From Psychrosphaera haliotis (GTDB lineage: Bacteria; Pseudomonadota; Gammaproteobacteria; Enterobacterales; Alteromonadaceae): DNA of 64,000 nucleotides. The notes below the pieces were generated by a model, which had not been told where the DNA came from, did not search any database, and was given only the letters and a program-made list of their open reading frames with translations. The position numbers and the translations under genes are program-made. Shown here in pieces: positions 34,700 through 43,093 of the stretch. Where the stretch lies: assembly GCF_039523615.1 (NCBI RefSeq), contig NZ_BAAAFQ010000007.1:62001-126000 (forward strand), given 5' to 3'. Each line of letters starts with the position of its first letter. The first letter of the stretch is position 1.

Positions 34700-35860
34700 A
34701 TGAAAAAAATTAAATATTTGTTTATATCGCGGGTATCGTCTCATTATCGCTACTATCGTAAGCTTACGAAATTCTTAGGCGATGAAGCTCACCTACAAAA
34801 ACTAAAGTTTTTCGCTTTTCCTCGACCATCATTTTTCTCACAAGTTAATGACCTTGATTTAGATGACCTAGTTAATGTACATGTTGAAAGAAAGAAAGTT
34901 AGGCACCCAATTCTAAATACTAACCCTATATTGCTAGGTGCTATTACTCGTTACTATCGTTTTATTGAAAAGTGCAGAGCAAGTTACTATTTTAGCTATT
35001 TCTCTAGTCATGATATCGATACTGTCATTGTCTGGAATGGCATGAAGCAACCAAATAAAACACCTTATGAAGTCGCCAAAGCATGCGGTATCAAAACTCA
35101 ATTGTTTGAAAACGGATTGCTTCCAAATACAACAGTACTTGATCCAAAAGGTGTGAACGCTTTAAATTCAGTGCCTAGAGATGCAAACTTCTATTTAAAT
35201 TGGGACTCAGGCTCCACTGAAAAAAATGAGTTGTCGTCTAATTTAGTGAAAAGAGCGCCACATAAGAATCGGAAATCTGATGATGCCCAAGTGACATTGC
35301 CAGAACGATTTATCTTTGTTCCATTTCAAGTGCCGAATGACACCCAGATTGTTTGTCACTCGCCATGGATTAAATCAATGGAAGCTTTTTACGAAGAACT
35401 CGAAAAAGCAGTTAGCTTTATGGATTCGGACGTAAAGTTTGTCGTTAAAGAACATCCATCTTGGCCGCGCTCATTTGTAGATTTACACCATAAAAACCCA
35501 CAAATTATTTTCGCAAATAACAATGAAACGTCATCACTCATTCAAGAGTCCGAAGCTGTACTAACAATAAACTCAACTGTGGGTATTGAAGCATTATTGT
35601 TGAACAAAAAAGTGATCACGTTAGGCAATACCTTTTTAAATATTCAAGGTCTGGTAAAGCACTGCCAATCGCCCAAAGAGTTAGCAGATGCGATCACTGA
35701 ACTTAAGATCTGGAACTTTGATCCTATTTTACGTGTTCAGTTCTTAGATTATTTAGCCAATGAATATTTAATCAAACAAAGTTGGAATAACTTATCTAAC
35801 GAGCAAGAGCATTTTAGAGAAGTAAAAGCTAGGCTGGAAACTCCTTACCAAGTCGATTAG
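34700..35860 (+). CDS. Capsule/LPS glycan protein of the KpsS-KpsC (beta-Kdo transferase-like) type
   Basis: 386 residues, no membrane segment or signal peptide. IDTVIVWNGMKQPNKTPYEVAK with FENGLLPNTTVLDPKGVN near residues 140-155 and VKEHPSWPRSFVDLH, IQESEAVLTINSTVGIEALL and KKVITLGNTFLNI match the capsule polysaccharide synthesis family (PF05159 type), which includes Kdo transferases and capsule-linkage proteins. Likely adds Kdo or a related acid sugar to LPS. Divergent from the GT4 gene (177 nt gap, AT-rich, no feature recognised). Confidence 0.78.
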   Translation: MKKIKYLFISRVSSHYRYYRKLTKFLGDEAHLQKLKFFAFPRPSFFSQVNDLDLDDLVNVHVERKKVRHPILNTNPILLGAITRYYRFIEKCRASYYFSYFSSHDIDTVIVWNGMKQPNKTPYEVAKACGIKTQLFENGLLPNTTVLDPKGVNALNSVPRDANFYLNWDSGSTEKNELSSNLVKRAPHKNRKSDDAQVTLPERFIFVPFQVPNDTQIVCHSPWIKSMEAFYEELEKAVSFMDSDVKFVVKEHPSWPRSFVDLHHKNPQIIFANNNETSSLIQESEAVLTINSTVGIEALLLNKKVITLGNTFLNIQGLVKHCQSPKELADAITELKIWNFDPILRVQFLDYLANEYLIKQSWNNLSNEQEHFREVKARLETPYQVD

Positions 35861-35982
35861 TACTTTATTAGGAGAACAGTGAAAGATCTCGTTGTTCATC
35901 TAGGTTTTCGTTTAAATATCCGTTAGTTAAAGTGGCGAAGTGAATTTAATTTGAAATGAAGCCAGTAAAAGTGATCTTTTCT

Positions 35983-36011
35983 TTGTACTGTTGCCGAAAA
36001 AAAAGTAGAAT
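35983..36011 (+). promoter_or_regulatory. Candidate sigma-70 promoter P1 for rpmBG
   Basis: TTGTAC (35983-35988), 17-nt spacer, TAGAAT (36006-36011), then AC and GCGCC. The GC-rich discriminator is typical of stringently controlled ribosomal promoters. Confidence 0.5.
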
Positions 36012-36108
36012 ACGCGCCACTAAATTAGTCACTCTGACGTTATATTTTCCAGATTTTGATTGTAAAAAGACCAATATCGAGTTTTTCGAGGTGCGAACAC
36101 GAATTAAC

Positions 36109-36137
36109 TTGATCTTTAGCGTCAAATTCTGTATAAA
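36109..36137 (+). promoter_or_regulatory. Candidate sigma-70 promoter P2 for rpmBG
   Basis: TTGATC (36109-36114), 17-nt spacer, TATAAA (36132-36137), then TT and GCGCC. Same discriminator as P1. The leader to rpmB would be about 80 nt. Confidence 0.55.
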
Positions 36138-36224
36138 TTGCGCCCTTTCAAATGCCCGGGCAAATAATTAGCCGTAAGGGTTAATTAGATTGGCGTCAGA
36201 ATTTAAGTTTTGGAGTAAATTGAC

Positions 36225-36461
36225 ATGTCAAAAGTGTGCCAAGTAACTGGCAAGCGTCCTACAGTTGGTAACAACCGTTCACACGCTCGCAATGCTACAC
36301 GACGTCGTTTCTTGCCTAACCTACAAACTCACCGTTTTTGGGTTGAAAGTGAGAAGCGTTTCGTTAAATTACGTTTATCTACTAAAGGTATGCGTATCAT
36401 CGATAAAAATGGTATTGATTCAGTGCTTGCAGATATGCGTGCAGCTGGTCAAAAGGTTTAA
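36225..36461 (+). CDS. rpmB: 50S ribosomal protein L28
   Basis: 78 residues, standard length. MSKVCQVTGKRPTVGNNRSH, ARNATRRRFLPNLQTHRFW and RLSTKGMRIIDKNGID are diagnostic of L28. TTGGAG lies 9 nt upstream. Followed by rpmG after 11 nt as one operon. Confidence 0.98.
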   Translation: MSKVCQVTGKRPTVGNNRSHARNATRRRFLPNLQTHRFWVESEKRFVKLRLSTKGMRIIDKNGIDSVLADMRAAGQKV

Positions 36462-36472
36462 GGAACTAAATC

Positions 36473-36628
36473 ATGCGTGATAAAATTCGTTTAGTTTCAA
36501 CGGCTGGAACTGGTTATTTTTATACAACTGATAAAAATAAGAAGTTAATGCCTGAAAAGATGGAAATCAAAAAATTTGATCCAAAGATCCGTAAGCACGT
36601 GATCTTCAAAGAAGCTAAAATTAAGTAA
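36473..36628 (+). CDS. rpmG: 50S ribosomal protein L33
   Basis: 51 residues read directly from the sequence (ATG at 36473, TAA at 36626-36628). MRDKIRLVSTAGTGYFYTTD, KNKKLMPEKMEIKKFDPKIR and KHVIFKEAKIK are the L33 pattern, without the zinc-binding Cys pairs, so the C-minus type. AAGGAAC precedes the start. Second gene of rpmBG, followed by a strong terminator. Confidence 0.98.
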   Translation: MRDKIRLVSTAGTGYFYTTDKNKKLMPEKMEIKKFDPKIRKHVIFKEAKIK

Positions 36629-36667
36629 GCTTTAAATTGATTCTATTGAAACTTTTGCAAAAGTTTT

Positions 36668-36695
36668 AAAAACCCAGCCAAGTGCTGGGTTTTTT
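36668..36695 (+). terminator. Rho-independent terminator of rpmBG
   Basis: CCCAGC (36673-36678) pairs with GCTGGG (36684-36689), extended by five A-T pairs, loop 5 nt, followed by a run of six T. A strong intrinsic terminator 40 nt after the rpmG stop. Confidence 0.93.
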
Positions 36696-36790
36696 GTATC
36701 TTCAAATCCCTCATTCACAGCTTTTCCTTAATTTTCTTCCTATAAGTTGCTAACCTTTAAGAATCTTATTTAAAAAGAAGAATCAATCTT

Positions 36791-37282
36791 ATGCGTCTTT
36801 CTCAAAAAGGCTGGAACAACGTTCTTATTTTCGCCTGTTTATTTATGATTATTCTGTTTAACTACACGAGTAATATGTTTGCTACAAACTCAGAAAAAAT
36901 GGCCGTTGAACCTTTGGTGCAAAACTCCAAGCTAGTTCAAGCTATCGACTTTAGTGGCATTGAAATTCAAAGGTTAGGGGCGAGTTGGCGAGTGTTGAGT
37001 AAAATCCCTACAGCGACTATCAGCAATCCTGAGGAATACGTAGAAACATGGGTTCAACAACCTCTTGAACAAATTGAGTCAGTGCCTTTAGTTTTAGACA
37101 GCGCGGTGTCATTGCCAGTTGTAGTTTGGTTAGCGGGTAACGAAGAGGGTTTAATTTTTGAATTTGTCATCGATCATCAAGAGCAGTCCGTATACGTACA
37201 AAACAAAATGACGGGAAATTGGTATGCGTTAAAGTATTCGATGCTACCTCAGTTTATCCCAAGAGAGCTTTTAGATGCCTGA
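36791..37282 (+). CDS. Membrane-anchored protein upstream of mutM
   Basis: 163 residues. One N-terminal membrane helix (about 11-27, VLIFACLFMIILFNYTS) then a domain presumably in the periplasm (FSGIEIQRLGASWRVLS, VWLAGNEEGLIFEFVID). The stop overlaps the mutM start by 8 nt, so the genes are coupled. Not recognised as a named family; similar genes may sit beside mutM in related marine bacteria, from memory only. Confidence 0.6.
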   Translation: MRLSQKGWNNVLIFACLFMIILFNYTSNMFATNSEKMAVEPLVQNSKLVQAIDFSGIEIQRLGASWRVLSKIPTATISNPEEYVETWVQQPLEQIESVPLVLDSAVSLPVVVWLAGNEEGLIFEFVIDHQEQSVYVQNKMTGNWYALKYSMLPQFIPRELLDA

Positions 37283-38084
37283 ATTACCAGAAGTAGAAGT
37301 CAGTCGGTTAGGTATATCACCTCACATTACCGACCAAAAAATATCAAAAGTGATAGTACGAAACCCTAACTTGCGTTGGCCTGTTCCCGATGATGTGAAA
37401 AGCGCAGAAGGACAAGTGGTTGACTCAGTGAGTCGAAGGGCTAAATACCTGTTATTAAATACCAAAGTAGGTAGTATTATTTTGCACCTGGGGATGTCAG
37501 GGAATTTGCGAGTCGTTGATAAGTCGGTACCGTTATTAAAGCACGATCATATTGATATTGAATTTGACAATGGCGCGGTACTTAGATTAAACGATGCTCG
37601 TCGTTTTGGAGCTTGTTTATGGCAGGTACCAGACACAGAACATGAATTAATGGGAAAACTTGGCCCTGAGCCATTAACCGACGACTTTACAGATATTCAT
37701 TTGTTCGAAAAATCCAGAAACAAACAAGTTGCTGTGAAGAACTTTATAATGGACAACCATGTTGTGGTTGGCGTCGGTAATATTTATGCCAACGAAAGTT
37801 TGTTTAAGGCTGGTATACATCCCAATCGGGCGGCAGGGAAGATATCAAAAAAACGATATGAAGTTCTCACTCAACATATTAAAGAGACTTTGGCGAACGC
37901 GATAGAGCAAGGCGGTACAACGCTTAAAGACTTTATACAAACCGACGGTAAACCGGGCTATTTTGCGCAAGAGCTTTTAGTTTATGGGCGCAGCGGCGAA
38001 GCGTGTGTAAAGTGTGACCAAAAGCTAAAAGAAATAAGATTAGGACAGCGCAGTACCGTATTTTGCGGGCATTGCCAACGATAA
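37275..38084 (+). CDS. mutM: Formamidopyrimidine-DNA glycosylase
   Basis: 269 residues. PELPEVEVSRLGI with the catalytic Pro2 and Glu3, the beta-hairpin Lys in LGMSGNLRV, IYANESLFKAGIHPNR, and a C-terminal zinc finger (CVKCDQKLKEIRLGQRST then CGHC). Excises 8-oxoguanine. Starts inside the preceding gene; the aldehyde dehydrogenase begins 14 nt after. Confidence 0.97.
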   Translation: MPELPEVEVSRLGISPHITDQKISKVIVRNPNLRWPVPDDVKSAEGQVVDSVSRRAKYLLLNTKVGSIILHLGMSGNLRVVDKSVPLLKHDHIDIEFDNGAVLRLNDARRFGACLWQVPDTEHELMGKLGPEPLTDDFTDIHLFEKSRNKQVAVKNFIMDNHVVVGVGNIYANESLFKAGIHPNRAAGKISKKRYEVLTQHIKETLANAIEQGGTTLKDFIQTDGKPGYFAQELLVYGRSGEACVKCDQKLKEIRLGQRSTVFCGHCQR

Positions 38085-38098
38085 TTAAGTGGGAAACG

Positions 38099-39469
38099 AT
38101 GAAATTTTTAAATACGCTACAAGCTACTTTTAACGAAGGTAAAACAAAACCACTGTCATGGCGGAAGTCGCAATTGTTAGCATTAAAAAGAATGTTAATG
38201 GAAAACGAAAATGCAATATATGACGCGCTATCTTCGGATCTCCACAAGTGTCAATTTGAAGCTTACGTTTCTGAGTATCAATATGTATTAAAAGACATTA
38301 AGCATTCTATTAAGCAGTTAAAGTCTTGGAGCAAACCGCAACACGTTTCCACACCAATGTTAGCGCAACCTGGTCGAAGCTTTATACGTCCAGAACCATA
38401 CGGTACTGTGTTAATTATGGGAGCATGGAATTATCCATTGCAACTAGTTTTAAGTCCTATGGTGGCTGCTATAGCCGCTGGTAACTGTGTTGTATTGAAA
38501 CCATCAGAACTTGCTGCGGCAACATCAACATTGCTTGCTAGTTTAATTCCCAAATATATGGATGCCAGTGCTATCTCCGTTTATGAAGGTGGTGTTGAAG
38601 AAACTACAGCGCTATTAAAACTCCGATTTGACTACATAATGTATACCGGTAGTGAAAACGTTGGGAAGATAGTGATGCGCGCGGCCAGTGAACACCTAAC
38701 CCCTGTTACCCTAGAGCTTGGTGGCAAGAGCCCGTGCATTATAGACGCCGACGCAAATCTTAAAGTGACGGCCGATCGTTTAATTTGGGCAAAGTTTTTA
38801 AATGCCGGGCAAACCTGTATTGCACCAGATTACGTGCTAGTTGAGCGCAAACACTCAAAAGCGTTAATTGAAGCTTTAAAACAGTCATTATTAAAGCAGT
38901 ATGGTGAGTCTGCAAAAGAGTCGCAAGACTATGGCAGGATCATTAATCAGCGTCACTTTGACCGTATATCTGAGTATGTTGCTGCAGAATCTGACACGAT
39001 TGTGCATGGTGGACAGGTTAATCGCGATGAAAAGTATATTGAACCAACACTGATGTTAAACCCTGATTTAACCAGTGGTGTGATGCAAGAAGAGATTTTT
39101 GGACCTGTGTTGCCAATTATCGAAGTGGAGTCGCTACAAGAATCAATAGATTTTGTTAACAGTCGTGAAAAACCATTGGCGCTATATATGTTCAGCAACA
39201 ATGATAAGAATGTTAAATTAGTCACTCAGCGAACGAGCTCTGGCACCTTATGTATCAATGATGCCGTTATATTCATGGTGAACCATAACTTACCATTTGG
39301 TGGTGTAGGCAATTCGGGCATGGGGAGTTATCACGGTAAATGGGGATTTGATACGTTTAGTCACCTCAAGCCGATTATGCATCGTAGCTTTTGGGCAGAT
39401 GCACCAATCAGATATGCACCTTATACATCGCTTAAAAAGAAACTATTTAAATTAGTGGCTAAATTATAA
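38099..39469 (+). CDS. Aldehyde dehydrogenase, class 3 / coniferyl-aldehyde type
   Basis: 456 residues from the ATG at 38099 (GTGGGA upstream). An in-frame upstream start inside mutM is unlikely. NAD-binding and catalytic features: GTVLIMGAWNYPLQL, VLKPSELAAATSTLL, YTGSENVGKIVMRAA, catalytic Glu in LELGGKSPCI and nucleophile Cys in NAGQTCIAPDYVLV. The C-terminal tail KKLFKLVAK is basic, as in membrane-attached class 3 enzymes. Oxidises medium or long-chain or aromatic aldehydes; likely detoxification of lipid aldehydes beside mutM. Gene likely co-transcribed with mutM. Confidence 0.9.
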   Translation: MKFLNTLQATFNEGKTKPLSWRKSQLLALKRMLMENENAIYDALSSDLHKCQFEAYVSEYQYVLKDIKHSIKQLKSWSKPQHVSTPMLAQPGRSFIRPEPYGTVLIMGAWNYPLQLVLSPMVAAIAAGNCVVLKPSELAAATSTLLASLIPKYMDASAISVYEGGVEETTALLKLRFDYIMYTGSENVGKIVMRAASEHLTPVTLELGGKSPCIIDADANLKVTADRLIWAKFLNAGQTCIAPDYVLVERKHSKALIEALKQSLLKQYGESAKESQDYGRIINQRHFDRISEYVAAESDTIVHGGQVNRDEKYIEPTLMLNPDLTSGVMQEEIFGPVLPIIEVESLQESIDFVNSREKPLALYMFSNNDKNVKLVTQRTSSGTLCINDAVIFMVNHNLPFGGVGNSGMGSYHGKWGFDTFSHLKPIMHRSFWADAPIRYAPYTSLKKKLFKLVAKL

Positions 39470-39495
39470 AGATAAACGGCGGGGTAAAGGCTTAA

Positions 39496-39795
39496 TTAAT
39501 ATGACGTTATTTCCGCTAAGTCGTCTCTAAAGCCGTTGTACTGGCAGTATACGCTGTCATCAAAACGGGCGATGATATTGCTGGTACAGTATCGCTGCGC
39601 AACATCCGCATCAATATAAATAAGATCGCCCGCATTACAAGGATGCGGGCTTTTTCTTACGTAAACGTTTTCGCATTGAGTGTATTTAGGCTCATAATTT
39701 TTTGTTGAAAAATCATTCACTTTAACTTCCCAAAGAAAAACAACGGTGACCGCAATAATAAGTGCAGCAATAACACCAATTAATGACTTGTTCAC
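39496..39795 (-). CDS. Small membrane-anchored, cysteine-containing protein
   Basis: 99 residues from a GTG start. N-terminal helix (about 5-22, LIGVIAALIIAVTVVFLW) and a soluble part with four Cys (QCENVYVRKSPHPCNAGD, RYCTSN, VYCQYN), probably periplasmic with disulfides. Family not recognised. Follows the AGCS symporter gene by 27 nt on the same strand. Confidence 0.6.
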   Translation of the reverse strand: MNKSLIGVIAALIIAVTVVFLWEVKVNDFSTKNYEPKYTQCENVYVRKSPHPCNAGDLIYIDADVAQRYCTSNIIARFDDSVYCQYNGFRDDLAEITSY

Positions 39796-39822
39796 TGTTG
39801 TTTCTCATTACGTTTCATTTTG

Positions 39823-41178
39823 TTAAGCGTCCAGTTTCGCAAAATAAACTTTGGCTGCGGCTTTTACTTTTGGTGCTAAAAGGAACGCAGAAAGCATTGT
39901 TGGTATAGCCATTAAGCCATACATACCAATCATGAAATTAAACACAACGTCGAGCGTTACAATACAACCAGCAACGATAGACAATAGATAGAACCATTTA
40001 TATAAGTGGGCATTTTTGTCACCTACCATAAAGGCAAAACATTTTTCACCGTAATACCAATAGGTAAACATGGTTGATGCAGCTAAGAACAGAATTTGAA
40101 TTGCGAGCAGTATCTGGCCAACTAAACCTAGTTCTTGACCAAACACTTGCATGGTCAGTTCAACGCCTTTAACACCTTCAACGTCTTGCCACATGCCAGA
40201 TGCTAAAATTACTAGAGCAGTACAAGTACAGATTAATAGCGTATCGATCATTGGACCTAACATGCCAACCAAACCTTCTCTTATTGGCTCGTCCGTTTTA
40301 ACTGCACCGTGTGCTAGAACTTCAGTACCAATACCCGCTTCGTTTGAGAAAACACCGCGTGAAACACCAATAATGATGACACCTAAAATCCCTCCTGATA
40401 TTGCTTCAGCTTTAAAAGCTTGTACAAATATACTAGAAAATATGGCCGGTATCTCAGGTAAATGGTTAAACAGAACCGCAAGTGTCATTAAGAAATAACT
40501 AATAGCCATGATAGGAACTAAACGACTCGTTACATAAGCAACGCGTTTTAAGCCACCTAAAATTACGCCAGCAACAAGGGCCGTAATAACAACCGCTATA
40601 ATGGCATTGAACATCATTGGGTTAGTGACCCAACTATCTGGAACCAATTCTTCTCTAAATGCAGCTGTTAATTGGTTAGCTTGAAACGATGGAATAGTGC
40701 CAAACAAGCCAGCAAATGCGAACAATAATGCAAGCGGTTTCCAGCGTTTACCAAGGCCTTCCATGATGACGTACATTGGACCACCATGAACATCTCCATT
40801 TTCATCTGTTTTACGGTACATAACACCAAGTGAACAGGTGAAAAATTTAGTGGAAACACCTAATAATGCTGTTAGCCACATCCAGAAAACCGCACCTGGA
40901 CCGCCAGCGGTAATTGCTAGTGCTACGCCACTAATATTACCCATGCCCACTGTACCGGCAAGCGCTGCCGATAATGCTTGCGCGTGAGTAAGGTCACCCT
41001 TTTCTGAGTCATGATCATGCTTGCCAGTTAATAAGCTGATGCCATGAGACAAGTAACGGAAGGGAATTAACCGCGAGTATATTGAGAAAAAGATACCGCC
41101 GCCAACAAGCCACACTATCATTGGCATTCCCCATACAAAATTGGAGAATGCGGCTGTTACATTAATTAACCATTCCAT
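39823..41178 (-). CDS. Sodium:alanine/glycine symporter, AGCS family
   Basis: 451 residues with about 11 membrane segments. Family signatures are LSAALAGTVGMGNISGVALA (in 20-residue form), GGPGAVFWMWLTALLGVSTK, FFTCSLGVMYR, GVFSNEAGIGTEVLAHGAVK and LILASGMW. AGCS proteins import alanine or glycine with Na+. It lies between the MFS gene (9 nt upstream) and the small Cys protein; the three are probably one operon. Confidence 0.93.
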   Translation of the reverse strand: MEWLINVTAAFSNFVWGMPMIVWLVGGGIFFSIYSRLIPFRYLSHGISLLTGKHDHDSEKGDLTHAQALSAALAGTVGMGNISGVALAITAGGPGAVFWMWLTALLGVSTKFFTCSLGVMYRKTDENGDVHGGPMYVIMEGLGKRWKPLALLFAFAGLFGTIPSFQANQLTAAFREELVPDSWVTNPMMFNAIIAVVITALVAGVILGGLKRVAYVTSRLVPIMAISYFLMTLAVLFNHLPEIPAIFSSIFVQAFKAEAISGGILGVIIIGVSRGVFSNEAGIGTEVLAHGAVKTDEPIREGLVGMLGPMIDTLLICTCTALVILASGMWQDVEGVKGVELTMQVFGQELGLVGQILLAIQILFLAASTMFTYWYYGEKCFAFMVGDKNAHLYKWFYLLSIVAGCIVTLDVVFNFMIGMYGLMAIPTMLSAFLLAPKVKAAAKVYFAKLDA

Positions 41179-41187
41179 CTAAAAATC

Positions 41188-42372
41188 CTAAACGTTATTA
41201 TTATTTTTTCTGCTTTTTTGCCAAACATAAACTATCCACAGAGTTAACAGTAGCAGTGGAATACACATAGTTAGCAAACTATTCCAACCGTACGACTTTA
41301 TTACCCACCCAGCGGAGAGCGATGCTATGGCTTGGCAAGAGAACATTATCAAGTCGTTAAACCCTTGCACTCTAAACCGTTCTTCTGGCTCGTAGCTCTT
41401 GGGAAGCAAGGATGTTGCAGATATGAACATAAAGTTCCACCCAACACCTAACAGTACCAATGACGCCCAGTAATGAACATACTCTTTTCCTAAAAATCCG
41501 ATCAATAGGCATAAAAAGAAGATAATAACGCCAGAAATGATCATTTTTTTGTGGCCAAAGCGCTTTACTAAAGAGCCAGTGAAAAAAGAAGGCAGGTACA
41601 TGGCGATAATATGACTTTGAATTACCCATTTAGTATCGGCCATATCAAAGCCATGATGAACATGCATACTGATAGGTGTTGCGGTCATAATGAAACTCAT
41701 GACACTAAATGCAACGGTTGCAGAAATTATGGCAACGAGGAAGATTGGTTGGGAGATAATCGTTTTTAACGACCTAGCTTCACCTTCAACCTGGTTGGTG
41801 GCTTTATGAACATCCACATACTTTGAAAGAAGTAATAAAGCAGGAATATAAAGAAGTGACATAACCGCAAAAGAGCCGACAAATTCAATGTCGAAAATAT
41901 CCTTTCCAACATAGGCAATCTCGGGCCCAATATAAGCGGCAATTAGTCCTGCTATTAACATAACAGAAATGGCTTCACTGGCATGTTGCTCTTTCACAGA
42001 TTCCATAGCGGCAAAGCGGAACTGCTGGGAGTTTGCAATCATAAAACCAAAGTTAAAGATGGCGAAACAGAACATCCAAAAGTGCTGTAAGTAAATGGCA
42101 TAACTAGTTATTAAGCAGTTTATCATCCCCCAACTCGCAGCAAGCAAAAAGCCTTTTTTACGACCAATTGTTGCGAGCAGCTTTACGGCGGGCAACATAT
42201 AACAAGCAATGCCAACAATCATGCAAGCAATAGGCAGGGTTGCTAAAACAGGAGATGGGGCGAGTTTTAATCCAACAAAACCACCAACAAAAACAACAAC
42301 AGGGCCAATAGAGCCCATTAAGGCTTGAGCGAACATCAGTAGCCAGACGTTCTTATGCATATTTGAAAACAC
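41188..42372 (-). CDS. Major facilitator superfamily transporter
   Basis: 394 residues, 12 predicted membrane segments. A loop 2-3 motif like the MFS A-motif (KLLATIGRKKGFLLAASWG), and SLVKRFGHKKMIISGVIIFF between helices 8 and 9, support MFS. Start GTG at 42372 (GGAATTCCT upstream) or ATG at 42360. Substrate unknown. A 17-bp direct repeat lies in the leader just upstream. Confidence 0.82.
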   Translation of the reverse strand: MFSNMHKNVWLLMFAQALMGSIGPVVVFVGGFVGLKLAPSPVLATLPIACMIVGIACYMLPAVKLLATIGRKKGFLLAASWGMINCLITSYAIYLQHFWMFCFAIFNFGFMIANSQQFRFAAMESVKEQHASEAISVMLIAGLIAAYIGPEIAYVGKDIFDIEFVGSFAVMSLLYIPALLLLSKYVDVHKATNQVEGEARSLKTIISQPIFLVAIISATVAFSVMSFIMTATPISMHVHHGFDMADTKWVIQSHIIAMYLPSFFTGSLVKRFGHKKMIISGVIIFFLCLLIGFLGKEYVHYWASLVLLGVGWNFMFISATSLLPKSYEPEERFRVQGFNDLIMFSCQAIASLSAGWVIKSYGWNSLLTMCIPLLLLTLWIVYVWQKSRKNNNNV

Positions 42373-42381
42373 AGGAATTCC

Positions 42382-42415
42382 AATTTGAACTAGTATTAAA
42401 TTTGAACTAGTGTTA
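42382..42415 (-). repeat. 17-bp direct repeat upstream of the MFS gene
   Basis: Two adjacent copies, aatttgaactagtatta (42382-42398) and aatttgaactagtgtta (42399-42415), differ by one base. They sit 10-43 nt upstream of the MFS start, in a divergent promoter region with DUF3016. Possibly an operator. Confidence 0.85.
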
Positions 42416-42507
42416 ATAGAAGGGCAAACCTGTTAAGTTAGATTCAACCACGTAGTATGGTATGACTATGTGAAACTTTAACCTTTAACGCAAGAGGGAA
42501 AAAAAAT

Positions 42508-43014
42508 ATGAGGACTTTTAATCTTTTATTTATCGCTACTAGCTTGTTAGTAACTTTTAGTAGTGTTGCGAATGAAAAGGCGGACAAATCTTCAGTTAGC
42601 TTTGACACCCCTAAGAAGTTTAGGGACATTCGCGCGAGTGATGAAAGCCAAAAGCGGTTTACTTCTCGTCTACAAAAGAAACTGGATAATTATGTTCAGA
42701 AATTATCGAAAGAGTTACCTGAGGGACATTCACTAAATATTGTTTTTACGGACATTGATTTGGCTGGACGCGCTGAATACAACGTTACGATGAGTAGAGA
42801 AATCAGGGTAGTAAAACACCATGATTGGCCGAGGTTAAACTTTAAAGCGGAGTTGCTAAAAGGCGGAAACGTCATACAAAGTGAATCCGTTGAACTTAAA
42901 GATTTAGTATTTATGGATCGCTCATTTGTCGGGTATTCGTCAGGTGACACGCTACGCTATGAAAAAAGAATGCTTAAAGATTGGTTTAGAAAAGAGTTGT
43001 TGAATAGCATTTGA
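42508..43014 (+). CDS. DUF3016 domain protein, periplasmic
   Basis: 168 residues with a signal peptide ending near VA-N (residue 21). VSFDTPKKFRDIRASDESQK, LNIVFTDIDLAGRAEY and DLVFMDRSF are typical of DUF3016, a family of small secreted proteins in marine gammaproteobacteria. Function unknown. GAGGGAAAAAAAAT precedes the ATG. Ends in a region with a hairpin shared with the convergent cyclophilin. Confidence 0.8.
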   Translation: MRTFNLLFIATSLLVTFSSVANEKADKSSVSFDTPKKFRDIRASDESQKRFTSRLQKKLDNYVQKLSKELPEGHSLNIVFTDIDLAGRAEYNVTMSREIRVVKHHDWPRLNFKAELLKGGNVIQSESVELKDLVFMDRSFVGYSSGDTLRYEKRMLKDWFRKELLNSI

Positions 43015-43026
43015 ACATTGAACTAA

Positions 43027-43066
43027 TTAGAGGGAGTAGAACTTCACCGATTACTACTCTCTCTAA
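43027..43066. terminator. Hairpin between convergent DUF3016 and cyclophilin genes
   Basis: TTAGAGGGAGTAG (43027-43039) pairs with CTACTCTCTCTAA (43054-43066), 13 pairs with one G-T wobble, loop 14 nt. Good bidirectional stem but no T tract. Confidence 0.55.
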
Positions 43067-43093
43067 CTAATATATCGCGAGATATTACTTAAT

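Larger units (their letters stand above)
35861..36224 (+). other. Gene-free leader upstream of rpmB
   Basis: The 364 bases between the Kdo-type gene and rpmB hold two candidate promoters for rpmBG, annotated separately. A 71-codon open frame at 35956-36171 spans both promoters, lacks a ribosome site and is not taken as a gene. Confidence 0.7.

Noticed and set aside
35956..36171. 71-codon frame upstream of rpmB
   Set aside because: No ribosome site, no family resemblance, and it spans the candidate rpmBG promoters.
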